DNA of 47,772 nucleotides from QQUK01 sp913009765 (GTDB taxonomy: Bacteria; Zixibacteria; MSB-5A5; GN15; FEB-12). Numbering within the stretch: position 1 is the stretch's first letter; each line of letters begins with the position of its first letter. The translations under genes and the position numbers were made by a program. Below are positions 1-8,205 of this stretch, piece by piece. Location: contig CALCCW010000295.1 in the NCBI GenBank assembly GCA_937900185.1, forward strand, positions 1 to 47,772. Direction: 5' to 3'. The notes beneath the pieces are model-generated. The model ran no database searches. It was not told the DNA's origin and saw nothing but the letters and a program-made list of their open reading frames with translations.

Positions 1-1114
1 CATGTACTTTGTTGACATTGGATAATAGAGGGTCACATAACCATGCACCCGATTCATGTTTTTTCCCTTTGGCGGCAGCGGCAATACCAACGGCATAAGT
101 TGTTTCGTTATTGATATTCATTTTGACCAGTTTATCTTTGAAAACTTTTGAATTGAGACCATTTGTTCGTGCGGTCAATATTGCCGAACCAATTTTTATA
201 TCACCTTGTCCGGCTACGCAACCTCCGATTGATGCTCTGTACGGCATCACAAAATATCCGACAGTTGAGCCGGTATATTTAGTCTCTCCATTCATAAAGA
301 CTCGATCGTTTGGAATAAAGACATCTTCAAAAAACAGATATGCCTGAGTAATTCCCCCTTCAGTAACAGGATTATCAAATCCGTCTTCTTCATCTCGTCG
401 GTCACTTGGATGACGAGTTTCTACAATTGTTAACCCTTCAATATCTTTTGGAATGACAAATGCCACCGCATACGCTGCATCTTCTTCTCTGTATCCGGAT
501 CCCGGAAGAATAAATATTTCATTGGCAGCAGCAACACCACATATCATAACTTTAGCACCACGAACAACAATTCCATCATCACGCTTTTCTACGACATGTA
601 AGAAAAAATCTTCATCATCCTGCTGTGATGGTGATTTAGTGCGGTCACCCTTGGGGTCAGTCAATGCTCCTGAAATTGTAATATCCCTTTCTTGAGCATT
701 TTCAAGCCAAGTCAAAAAACGTTTATGATAGTCAGTTTTTAAATCCCTATCCATTTCAAAGGTTGAAATAAACATTGCATTCAGTGCTGTCCATCCTGCA
801 CATCTCCCACCGGTACAAGTACCGGTAAGATGAAACATCAGTCGTTTCATTTCCGAGTTGGCGTACATATCTTCAGCTGATTGAATAATAGAAAGATAAC
901 GGCTGATTGTTTTACCTGTTATATGTGATTTTGTTGTTAATAAATCTTTATAGCGGTCATCAAAAGCAGCTTTGAAAGTCCAGCCATGACCTTCGACAGT
1001 TCGTTTTGTTGCAGGGTTGGTAGTAACATCTTCTATCAATTTATCAAATTTATACATATTCGGACGCATTGATTGAAGTGACTGCAAATATTCTTCATAA
1101 GTTTTAATTGACAT
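1..1114 (-). CDS. 4-hydroxybutyryl-CoA dehydratase / HpaB-family flavoprotein, 3'-truncated
   Basis: The gene starts at ATG 1114-1112, behind an AGGAG ribosome site, and runs off the left end after 371 codons. The translation (MSIKTYEEYLQSLQ...) follows the AbfD/HpaB family throughout, with blocks such as GALTDPKGDR, VEKRDDGIVVRGAK and a conserved ASIGGCVAGQGD. AbfD uses FAD and a [4Fe-4S] cluster to dehydrate 4-hydroxybutyryl-CoA, while HpaB relatives are flavin monooxygenases. From family knowledge the AbfD cluster ligands are C99, C103, H292 and C299. Here I see C100-X4-C105 instead of CX3C, Tyr at 292, and Cys at 299. The His ligand therefore appears lost, so canonical dehydratase activity is doubtful although the fold is clear. 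The C-terminal domain lies outside the window. No acyl-CoA partner gene is visible beside it. Confidence 0.8.
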   Translation of the reverse strand, partial: MSIKTYEEYLQSLQSMRPNMYKFDKLIEDVTTNPATKRTVEGHGWTFKAAFDDRYKDLLTTKSHITGKTISRYLSIIQSAEDMYANSEMKRLMFHLTGTCTGGRCAGWTALNAMFISTFEMDRDLKTDYHKRFLTWLENAQERDITISGALTDPKGDRTKSPSQQDDEDFFLHVVEKRDDGIVVRGAKVMICGVAAANEIFILPGSGYREEDAAYAVAFVIPKDIEGLTIVETRHPSDRRDEEDGFDNPVTEGGITQAYLFFEDVFIPNDRVFMNGETKYTGSTVGYFVMPYRASIGGCVAGQGDIKIGSAILTARTNGLNSKVFKDKLVKMNINNETTYAVGIAAAAKGKKHESGAWLCDPLLSNVNKVH

Positions 1115-1243
1115 AAAAATCTCCTGTTGTAGTAAAAAGGCTCTTTGTCTCTTTAATAATATATACTTTGTGAAATAAATAACAAGGGAAAAGTTGTACG
1201 AGTGAAAAGGGTTAGTCAACAAACCCAAATGTGTAAGTTATTA

Positions 1244-2986
1244 TTAAATTGTACGCTTGAGAACAATCATCGTAAAATCGTCAAAAATATGTTTTTTCGA
1301 GGCGAACTTATTGACTGCTTTATATATAGCATCTCTGATTGCGGTTGTAGATTTCTTGCGGTTTTCCTGAATAATGTCAATAAGCCGTTCTTCGCCAAAC
1401 TGCTCGTCATTGTCATTAAATACTTCAACAACACCATCAGTATATAAAATCACAATATCATCTTTATTAATATAGACCGGACGTTCTTCATAGGTTGCAT
1501 TCGGTACAACCCCAAGCACCGGACCGCCTTCTTTAAGTCGTTCTATCGTTCCATCAGTTCGTAAAAGCAATGGAAGGTCATGCCCGCAGTTGGAGAAAGT
1601 AAAGATATGATTTTTCACATCCATCACACCATAAACGGCAGTCACAAAATTGCCGGGCTTCATTGATTCATATAAAAGTTGATTTACTTTTTGACAAATA
1701 ATACGGATAGAATAATTATTGCGAATCTCAGCAATCATTGATGCCCGAAAAGATGCCATCAATAATGAAGCAGGGATCCCTTTACCGGAAACATCGCCAA
1801 TAGCTATACCAATCTGATGATCGACTATTTTTATAAAATCGTAATAATCACCGCCGACTTGACCGGACGGAATATTTTCACCGGTAATATCATATCCTTT
1901 GATGGTCAGTTTAGTTTTGGGAAGGAAGGACATTTGAATATCACGGGCGATAGACAACTGCTGACCGATTTTGTTGCTTTCAACCAGTTCATCGTGGAGT
2001 CTGGCACGTTCTATTGATATTGCTGCTTGAGCGGCAAATGCCGTGAGCAAGTTTAAATCATTTTGGTCATATGCATTTAGTTGTGATGATTCTATATTAA
2101 AAACACCTACAACCCGACCATCAACTTTTAACGGTACTAACATTTCACTTTTGGTCTTATGATGCAAATTGATATAGTTTGGATTGTCGGCAACATTTGA
2201 TACAATAATAGGTGCTCCGTTATCTGCAACATGACCAACTAATCCCTGCCCATATTTTAAATGTATTTGTTCCTCAGAACAGTCTTCATAACCAAGAGTG
2301 TAGAGTGATTCAATTTCTGATTCATCAGTATTAATAATAAACACTCCACCCGCATCAAATTCAATAGCCTGCTTTAATGAATCGACAATGACGTTCAACA
2401 ACTCATTTAACGAAAGCGATCCGGAAAGTTTTTCACCAATTTCAATTAAAAGATTTTTTTCAAGTAGTTCCCGTTGTGCCTCACGGTACAAATTGGCATT
2501 ATCAATTGCGACAGCTATTTGGTTGGCAAGACCTTCCAAAAGAGCTAAATCTGCATCTGAAAATTCACCATCATTTTTATTAATAGCTTCAATTACCCCA
2601 ATCATCTGACCTTTACCTATAAGCGGAATTGAAATTATAGATTTTACATCTATAGCAACTTCTGCCCACATATCGGCATCATATCGTGTATCATTCTGAG
2701 CATCGTTGATTATAACCGGTTTTTTATACTGAGCAACCCAACCGACCACGCCGGAACCTAAATCCCGCTCAAAAACCTGCATTTGACAGCCGGCTTTACA
2801 ATTCATATAGCGAATTCTCATCACAGAATGGGTGTGATCTACCCGAAATACAAGTGCAGCCTCACAATCGACCGCATCAGATACCAGTTTCAGCACTATT
2901 TCTATTAAGTTTTCATACTCTAATGTTGAATTAAACCGCTTAGCGGCATCAAGTAAGAGTTTTTCGTTTTTAGAATGATTTACCAT
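1244..2986 (-). CDS. GAF-GAF-SpoIIE (PP2C-type) serine phosphatase
   Basis: This is a 580-residue soluble signalling protein. Two GAF sensor domains (about residues 25-175 and 190-345) precede a SpoIIE/RsbU-type PP2M phosphatase domain. The metal-binding and catalytic blocks are visible: SGQVGGDYYDF, GIAIGDVSGKGIPASLLMA and ILYTDGVVEVF. Such proteins dephosphorylate anti-sigma-factor antagonists or similar partners in partner-switching cascades. The GAF domains probably sense a small molecule or redox state. No STAS or HPK kinase partner is adjacent, so the target is unknown. The next gene (3082) is divergent and leaves a 95-bp shared promoter region. No strong ribosome site precedes ATG 2986, but the first GAF domain begins directly after it. 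Confidence 0.9.
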   Translation of the reverse strand: MVNHSKNEKLLLDAAKRFNSTLEYENLIEIVLKLVSDAVDCEAALVFRVDHTHSVMRIRYMNCKAGCQMQVFERDLGSGVVGWVAQYKKPVIINDAQNDTRYDADMWAEVAIDVKSIISIPLIGKGQMIGVIEAINKNDGEFSDADLALLEGLANQIAVAIDNANLYREAQRELLEKNLLIEIGEKLSGSLSLNELLNVIVDSLKQAIEFDAGGVFIINTDESEIESLYTLGYEDCSEEQIHLKYGQGLVGHVADNGAPIIVSNVADNPNYINLHHKTKSEMLVPLKVDGRVVGVFNIESSQLNAYDQNDLNLLTAFAAQAAISIERARLHDELVESNKIGQQLSIARDIQMSFLPKTKLTIKGYDITGENIPSGQVGGDYYDFIKIVDHQIGIAIGDVSGKGIPASLLMASFRASMIAEIRNNYSIRIICQKVNQLLYESMKPGNFVTAVYGVMDVKNHIFTFSNCGHDLPLLLRTDGTIERLKEGGPVLGVVPNATYEERPVYINKDDIVILYTDGVVEVFNDNDEQFGEERLIDIIQENRKKSTTAIRDAIYKAVNKFASKKHIFDDFTMIVLKRTI

Positions 2987-3081
2987 AGTGAATATAAGGT
3001 ACGTTTTTATAAGAGTATGTCAAATATATATTTGATTAAGATTTAATTCAATTTATATTAAGATTTCTAAAGGAGATAAAA

Positions 3082-3546
3082 ATGACTAACAAAATTATAA
3101 TTAAACCAATTGCCTTTGTTAAAAACAACCGAAAAGAACCGACCGATGATAACTGGTCGAAAATAATTTCTATGATTGAATTGGCAGACGAAATACCAAC
3201 AGAATCATTTGACGGTATCAATACTTTTTCGCATCTGCATATTCTCTTTTATTTTCATAAATCAGAAAAAACTGTATATGTAGGACACCCAAGAGGGAAC
3301 AAAGAGTACCCAAAAGTTGGAATTTTTGCACAACGCAAAAAAGACAGACCTAATCATTTAGGGCTGACAACTGTAAAGTTGCTAAAACATGAAGGACGGA
3401 TATTGACAGTTTCTCATCTTGATGCTATCGACGGTACCCCGATTATAGACATCAAACCTTTTATCAATGCATTTTTACCACAAGATAAAATCAAACAACC
3501 TGACTGGACTTTAGATATAATGAAGAAGTATTGGAAGAAAGAATAA
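3082..3546 (+). CDS. TrmO/TsaA-like tRNA t6A37 methyltransferase
   Basis: This 154-residue protein is of the YaeB/TsaA/VirR type, which uses S-adenosylmethionine to N6-methylate threonylcarbamoyl-adenosine 37 in tRNA. Family signatures are seen in order: FSHLHILFYFHK near residue 50, a VGIFAQRKKDRPNHLGLTTV block (family version R-x-PNP-x-G), and LDAIDGTPIIDIKPF. It is shorter than E. coli TrmO and lacks the C-terminal domain, like archaeal and VirR-type members. The start follows a good AAAGGAG ribosome site. The His in RPNHLG replaces the usual Pro. The function is inferred from the family, and the substrate could differ in this short subfamily. Confidence 0.8.
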   Translation: MTNKIIIKPIAFVKNNRKEPTDDNWSKIISMIELADEIPTESFDGINTFSHLHILFYFHKSEKTVYVGHPRGNKEYPKVGIFAQRKKDRPNHLGLTTVKLLKHEGRILTVSHLDAIDGTPIIDIKPFINAFLPQDKIKQPDWTLDIMKKYWKKE

Positions 3547-3836
3547 TTCTTATCTTTGTTATTTTAACAAAAAAAGTTTAGACATCCCCAAACCCTATAA
3601 AAGACAGGACAATGTTTTGTCGAAACAAAAAATCCTGCCAAAACAATAGAATAAACATTCCTGTCTGTTCTTTATGTAGAACAAGATTTTAACTTTTTAC
3701 TGTTTATCAATAAAAAAACATTGACAAACAGTAATAAATTGCCGATAATAAGTATGACACTGAAATAGTAACGACGCAGGAAAAGGTAAGCTCATGATCT
3801 ATAACCGAATAACAATTTAACTATATGGAGGAAGAT

Positions 3837-4688
3837 ATGGCATTAAAATTCAAATGTAAGCATTGTGGTGAGGAGCTTATAGTTTATTATCTCAAAAAAG
3901 GCGAAGAAGCTCAATGTAAAAAATGTGGGAAACAGACAACAGTACCAGAATCATCTGATTCCCTTGAATTAACAAGACCTGTACCTATCCCTCGTCCTAA
4001 TCCGCTGATTATACAGGATGAAGAGCGAAGACAAGAGCTAAGCCGAGAGAGCATCGCTCGAATACCATCTGTAAGGTTTACAAAATGGATACTGGATGTT
4101 GTTTGGTATATAGGGATTTTCTTTATTGTATTTTGTATTTTAGGTAAGGTAGTAGGTGGGGTAATAGATGTAGGTCTCTTTAGTGATCAAACTCTTGAGC
4201 TGCCGATTAGGGTTCGTTTTAACGAGCCGCCAAAGCTGATCCCTTGGGAAGATGTTGCAGGTCAAACTCGTGCAGATGGTATGGTTCTTCTTGGTTATAA
4301 TTACAGTATATATAAAATGCCGGGTGGGAACTGGCCATCATCGGTGGTCGTTGACCTATTCCTGAGTGCAATGTTTGTGATGGGAGCGACTTATTTATTG
4401 AGAAGAATATTTCGTGCAGTCATGGATGGCAAGCCATTTTCAAAACAGAACTCAGTTGATTTTCGGCGAGTCGGTTACATTGTCGCACTGTGGGGGCCAA
4501 TCTATGGTACTTTCAATTTCATACAAGGAGGATATTACAATCCATGGCTTGGTTTGGCAAATGCACGTGTCAGTGTTGAACTACATTGGTACCCAAAACT
4601 TATCATCGTTGGTATGGTGATAATAGTTATTGCTCATCTGTTTGAGTTAGCTTCACGTATTCAAAGCGAAAACGAACTGACAATATGA
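3837..4688 (+). CDS. DUF2975 membrane protein with N-terminal zinc ribbon
   Basis: This is a 283-residue protein. I chose ATG 3837 (MALKFKC...) over ATG 3825 because a GGAGG ribosome site lies inside the longer version at the right distance. Residues 1-40 form a zinc ribbon with two CKxC pairs (CKHC and CKKC). A membrane segment follows near residues 80-105, and the C-terminal part carries further TM helices with the conserved block MDGKPFSKQNSVDFRRVGYI typical of DUF2975. DUF2975 proteins are usually encoded next to a small YozG-like HTH gene, as here, and may act as membrane partners of that regulator. The zinc-ribbon fusion is less usual. The biochemical role is unknown. Confidence 0.8.
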   Translation: MALKFKCKHCGEELIVYYLKKGEEAQCKKCGKQTTVPESSDSLELTRPVPIPRPNPLIIQDEERRQELSRESIARIPSVRFTKWILDVVWYIGIFFIVFCILGKVVGGVIDVGLFSDQTLELPIRVRFNEPPKLIPWEDVAGQTRADGMVLLGYNYSIYKMPGGNWPSSVVVDLFLSAMFVMGATYLLRRIFRAVMDGKPFSKQNSVDFRRVGYIVALWGPIYGTFNFIQGGYYNPWLGLANARVSVELHWYPKLIIVGMVIIVIAHLFELASRIQSENELTI

Positions 4689-4698
4689 GGACAGTAAC

Positions 4699-4923
4699 AT
4701 GACTATCATAGTGAACCTTGATCTTATGTTAGTTCGGCGAAAAATGACCCTGACCGAATTAGCGGAGAAAGTGGGCGTTACTATTGCTAATTTGTCTATC
4801 CTCAAGAAAGGTCACGCTCGAGCAGTGCGGTTTTCGACACTCAATGCAATTTGTGAAGCACTTGATTGTCAGCCCGGTGACATTTTGGAATTTGCAACAG
4901 AAGCGGAAGATACAACAACGTAG
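4699..4923 (+). CDS. YozG-like Cro/CI-type HTH regulator
   Basis: This 74-residue protein consists almost entirely of one XRE-family helix-turn-helix domain (MTLTELAEKVGVTIANLSIL ... CEALDCQPGDILEF). It starts 10 bp after the DUF2975 stop, so the two genes are almost certainly co-transcribed. The same gene order occurs as yoaS/yozG in Bacillus and in many other phyla. It probably autoregulates the pair, with the membrane protein modulating it. No operator could be identified with confidence. Confidence 0.85.
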   Translation: MTIIVNLDLMLVRRKMTLTELAEKVGVTIANLSILKKGHARAVRFSTLNAICEALDCQPGDILEFATEAEDTTT

Positions 4924-4968
4924 CCCTGACGATTATATGTCTTCAGGCAATTCTTATTTAAACGTTCT

Positions 4969-5007
4969 GTCAGTTCCTGATTCACTAAAAATGAATTGAG
5001 AACTGAC
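4969..5007 (+). terminator. Hairpin after the DUF2975-HTH operon
   Basis: The perfect inverted repeat GTCAGTTC (4969-4976) / GAACTGAC (5000-5007) contains a second inner repeat ATTCA/TGAAT. It lies 45 bp after the HTH stop and is followed by an AT-rich but not T-only tail. It is a likely transcription end point, although the weak U-tract keeps confidence moderate. Confidence 0.45.
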
Positions 5008-5145
5008 ATTTAATCGTTGGTTTTCAACCCTCTAAAAAGAAACAGAAACCAATAAAACATTTTATTTTTTTTAACCTGTCTCAAAAGCAGAACCCTCCAC
5101 CCTATTTCTGCTTTATTCTCCCCTAAAATGCAATAAAATTTTCTC

Positions 5146-5159
5146 TTGATTTAAGTCAT
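5146..5159. promoter_or_regulatory. FNR/DNR-like box upstream of the Rrf2-nor genes
   Basis: TTGATTTAAGTCAT resembles the FNR/CRP-family consensus TTGAT-N4-ATCAA, with a perfect left half and a 3/5 right half. It lies about 75 bp before the Rrf2 start. NO-reductase genes are commonly controlled by this regulator family, but no such regulator is encoded in the window. Confidence 0.3.
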
Positions 5160-5232
5160 TTTTTTTAGATTATCATTGATTATAGTACTCTACGTTTATT
5201 ACGATATTAACATGCGATTAGAGGATATGCTC

Positions 5233-5655
5233 GTGATTTCAAAAACATCTGTACATGCAACACTCGCTTTGGTCTATTTAGCCCAAATCGACAAGGACAG
5301 CTATGTCGGTGCCTCACAAATCGCTGAAAATATCAATGCTCCCAAAAATTATCTTGGGAAGTTGCTTAATAGATTAGCCGCAGAAGGGCTTTTAGAGTCA
5401 ATCAAAGGATTTGGTGGGGGCTTTCGATTGGCAAAACAATCATCAAAAATTTCTATTTTCAATATTGTAGAACCGATTGATTCAATTAGTAAATTAAAAG
5501 GTTGTTTTTTAGGACAAACAACTTGTTCTTGTGATAAAACATGTGTGGTACATAATAAATGGGATAAAATTCGCTCGGATTATCTGCATTTTCTCAAAAC
5601 AACAACAATAAAAGATATAGTTGAAAAGGATATCTCTTTAAAAATAGAATCATAA
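5233..5655 (+). CDS. Rrf2-family transcriptional regulator (NsrR-like position)
   Basis: This is a roughly 140-residue Rrf2 winged-helix regulator. I prefer GTG 5233 because GAGG at 5221-5224 is correctly spaced for it and because the resulting start (ISKTSVHATLALVYLAQ) fits the family. ATGs at 5227, 5212 and 5176 have no good ribosome site. The HTH spans roughly residues 25-60 (ASQIAENINAPKNYLGKLLN). The C-terminal half has the Cys cluster CFLGQTTCSCDKTC, typical of Rrf2 proteins that hold an Fe-S cluster. It is encoded 49 bp upstream of the NO reductase, so an NO- or redox-sensing repressor of nor is the natural inference. Binding sites were not identified. Confidence 0.85.
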   Translation: MISKTSVHATLALVYLAQIDKDSYVGASQIAENINAPKNYLGKLLNRLAAEGLLESIKGFGGGFRLAKQSSKISIFNIVEPIDSISKLKGCFLGQTTCSCDKTCVVHNKWDKIRSDYLHFLKTTTIKDIVEKDISLKIES

Positions 5656-5704
5656 CAAAAATGAATTATGTAGTTAATAATTTTTCAAGAAAGGATTTAC
5701 ACGT

Positions 5705-7930
5705 ATGAAAAAACTATGGGTTGGGTTTATAGCCGTAGTTGCAATCTCATTTACAATTCTTGGATGGTCCGGTTTTAAGATTTATCAGGAAAAACCGCCT
5801 ATTCCGGATATGGTAGTTACTACAACCGGAGCAGTAATTGTTCCATCTGGCGGGATTACAGCGGGTCAGAATGTTTGGCAGGCTATGGGTGGTATGGAAC
5901 TTGGCTCAGTTTGGGGTCACGGCTCTTATGTTGCTCCTGACTGGACTGCCGAATGGCTGCATCGTGAGTGTGTTTTCATTTTAAATCAATATGCAAAAGC
6001 AGATTTTGATCGTTCGTATGACGATTTAAACGAAGAACAGCAGGCTGCTCTACGTCAGCGTTTAAAATCACTTCTAAATAAAAATACATACGATCCCAAT
6101 ACTAATACACTGGTTTTAGACCCGATAAGACTTTTGGCATACAAAGCAAATGTTGCTTATTATGTTGATCTCTTTACTAATGGTAAAGAAGAGTTTGCTA
6201 TTCCTGTCGGAGCTATAAAAGATCCTGCTCGAATCAAACAGATGGCATCGTTTTTCTTCTGGTCTGCCTGGGCAGCATCAACTCATCGTGTTGATGATAA
6301 TATTACCTATACCAATAACTGGCCCCATGAGCCTTTGATTGACAACAGCCCAACATCTGATTCCTATATTTGGACAGGCTTTTCAATTCTTACGCTTCTA
6401 TTAGGTATTGCTTTATTGGTCTTTTACTATGTAAAAAATAAGGATGAGAAATCTATTCTTGAGAATCTTCCAAAAGAAGATCCTCTGCTTGGTTTTACAC
6501 CTACACCATCACAAAAAGCATCAATACTCTACTTTTGGGTGGCGGCGGCTCTCTTTATAATTCAGATGTTATTAGGAATTATCATCGCTCATTACGGAGT
6601 TGAGGGTCAGGCTTTCTATGGTATTCCAATTGCTGAATTTCTACCATACGCTGTTGCCCGTACATGGCATACCCAGCTTGGTATTTTTTGGATAGCAACA
6701 TCATGGCTGGCAGCAGGACTTTTTATTGCCCCAATAATTTCCGGTTTTGAACCTAAATTACAACGGTTAGGCGTGAATGTTTTACTTGGTGCCTTAGTTG
6801 TTGTTGTACTTGGTTCTATGACCGGTGAATGGCTCTCGATTATGGGTTATTTTAAAGGTGATATGTGGTTCTACTTTGGTCATCAAGGATATGAATATGT
6901 TGACCTTGGAAGAATTTGGCAGATTGCTCTTTTTGCTGGATTACTAATATGGGTTTTCCTTGTCGGAAGATGTATTCTGGCTGCTATCAGAAAAAAAGGT
7001 CCTGACAAAAATCTCTTATCAATGTTTTTAATCTCTATCATTGCAATCGGTGGTTTTTATGGAGCCGGCTTAATGTGGGGTAAAAATACACATCTCTCTG
7101 TTGTTGAATACTGGCGTTGGTGGGTTGTCCATCTTTGGGTGGAAGGTTTCTTTGAAGTTTTCGCCACCGCAGTTATCGCAATCTTGTTTACAAAATTATC
7201 TTTACTTCGTATGAAAAGTGCTACAAACGCTGTTCTCTTTTCAACTACTATATTTTTAACAGGCGGTATTATAGGAACTCTGCATCATCTTTATTTTTCC
7301 GGAACTCCAACAGCTATTATGGCACTCGGTTCGGTATTTTCGGCTTTAGAAGTTGCCCCTTTGACAATAATCGGATTTGAAATATGGGAAAATATTCGTC
7401 TTTCAAGATCTACCGCATGGGTTGAAAAATATAAATGGCCTATCTATTTCTTTGTAGCGGTCGCATTCTGGAATATGATTGGAGCGGGACTATTTGGGTT
7501 TATGATAAATCCGCCTATAGCTCTCTATTATATGCAGGGCTTAAACACAACTGCTGTCCATGCTCACACTGCTCTCTTTGGTGTGTACGGTATGTTGGGA
7601 CTCGGCTTGATGTTGTTCTGCCTACGGGTGAAGCATGTTAGACAGGTTTGGAATCAGAAAATTATTAAATTTGCTTTCTGGGCAATTAACATCGGTCTTA
7701 GTATGATGGTTCTGTTCAGCTTGCTGCCTATCGGACTTATGCAAACCTATGCCTCTGTTGATAAAGGCTACTGGTATGCCCGTTCAAGTGAGTTTTTATA
7801 CTCGTCAACCATTACAACCTTAAAATGGATGCGTGCCCCGGGAGATACTATTTTCGCTATTGGTATTTTGGTGATAGTTCTTTTTATCTTTGGACTTTCA
7901 ACAGGACATTCATTAAAGAAAAAAGATTAA
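5705..7930 (+). CDS. norZ: Quinol-type nitric oxide reductase (qNor)
   Basis: This 741-residue integral membrane protein belongs to the heme-copper oxidase superfamily and reduces two NO to N2O. The N-terminal extension has one TM helix and a periplasmic domain containing GHGSYVAPDWTAEWLHREC, which replaces the separate NorC subunit. The catalytic NorB-like part has ARTWHTQLGIFW (heme ligand region), HLWVEGFFEVFATAV (active-site His and Glu), GTLHHLYFSG (His pair for the non-heme iron) and HAHTALFGVYGMLGLG. The length matches qNor. The start follows AAAGGA. It is fed by quinol and probably serves NO detoxification, since no other denitrification gene is visible. The Rrf2 gene upstream is the probable regulator. 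Confidence 0.93.
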   Translation: MKKLWVGFIAVVAISFTILGWSGFKIYQEKPPIPDMVVTTTGAVIVPSGGITAGQNVWQAMGGMELGSVWGHGSYVAPDWTAEWLHRECVFILNQYAKADFDRSYDDLNEEQQAALRQRLKSLLNKNTYDPNTNTLVLDPIRLLAYKANVAYYVDLFTNGKEEFAIPVGAIKDPARIKQMASFFFWSAWAASTHRVDDNITYTNNWPHEPLIDNSPTSDSYIWTGFSILTLLLGIALLVFYYVKNKDEKSILENLPKEDPLLGFTPTPSQKASILYFWVAAALFIIQMLLGIIIAHYGVEGQAFYGIPIAEFLPYAVARTWHTQLGIFWIATSWLAAGLFIAPIISGFEPKLQRLGVNVLLGALVVVVLGSMTGEWLSIMGYFKGDMWFYFGHQGYEYVDLGRIWQIALFAGLLIWVFLVGRCILAAIRKKGPDKNLLSMFLISIIAIGGFYGAGLMWGKNTHLSVVEYWRWWVVHLWVEGFFEVFATAVIAILFTKLSLLRMKSATNAVLFSTTIFLTGGIIGTLHHLYFSGTPTAIMALGSVFSALEVAPLTIIGFEIWENIRLSRSTAWVEKYKWPIYFFVAVAFWNMIGAGLFGFMINPPIALYYMQGLNTTAVHAHTALFGVYGMLGLGLMLFCLRVKHVRQVWNQKIIKFAFWAINIGLSMMVLFSLLPIGLMQTYASVDKGYWYARSSEFLYSSTITTLKWMRAPGDTIFAIGILVIVLFIFGLSTGHSLKKKD

Positions 7931-7958
7931 TATTTAGATTGTTATATATACACAAAAG

Positions 7959-7992
7959 CAGTAGAGCTTAAAAATGCTCTGCTGTTTTTTTT
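7959..7992 (+). terminator. Rho-independent terminator of norZ
   Basis: A nine-pair stem (CAGTAGAGC / GCTCTGCTG, one G-U pair) with an 8-nt loop is followed directly by eight T residues, 29 bp after the norZ stop. Confidence 0.85.
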
Positions 7993-8133
7993 ATGTATGT
8001 CATACTTTCCGCCTCGGCGAAAAGAGTTTTGAAACACATGTCGGACAGGTGGCAAGCCCCCTTGTGGTGTGGAAATATTCAATGAGAATAGAAACAAGCC
8101 CTAAAGCCGTGGTGTTCTGACTGCGACCGCATA

Positions 8134-8168
8134 ATAAAGGCAGGTCTCAAATTAAGAACTGCCTTATT
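8134..8168 (-). terminator. Hairpin beyond the cytochrome locus
   Basis: AATAAAGGCAG and CTGCCTTATT (one bulge) form a stem about 40 bp downstream of the last cytochrome gene on the minus strand. The tail after the stem on that strand is only moderately T-rich. It probably ends the long cytochrome transcript. The rest of 7993-8205 holds degenerate palindromic pieces and no gene. Confidence 0.4.
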
Positions 8169-8205
8169 AATCCTTTAGTAAATCAAAAAATGCTAATTAT
8201 TCATC

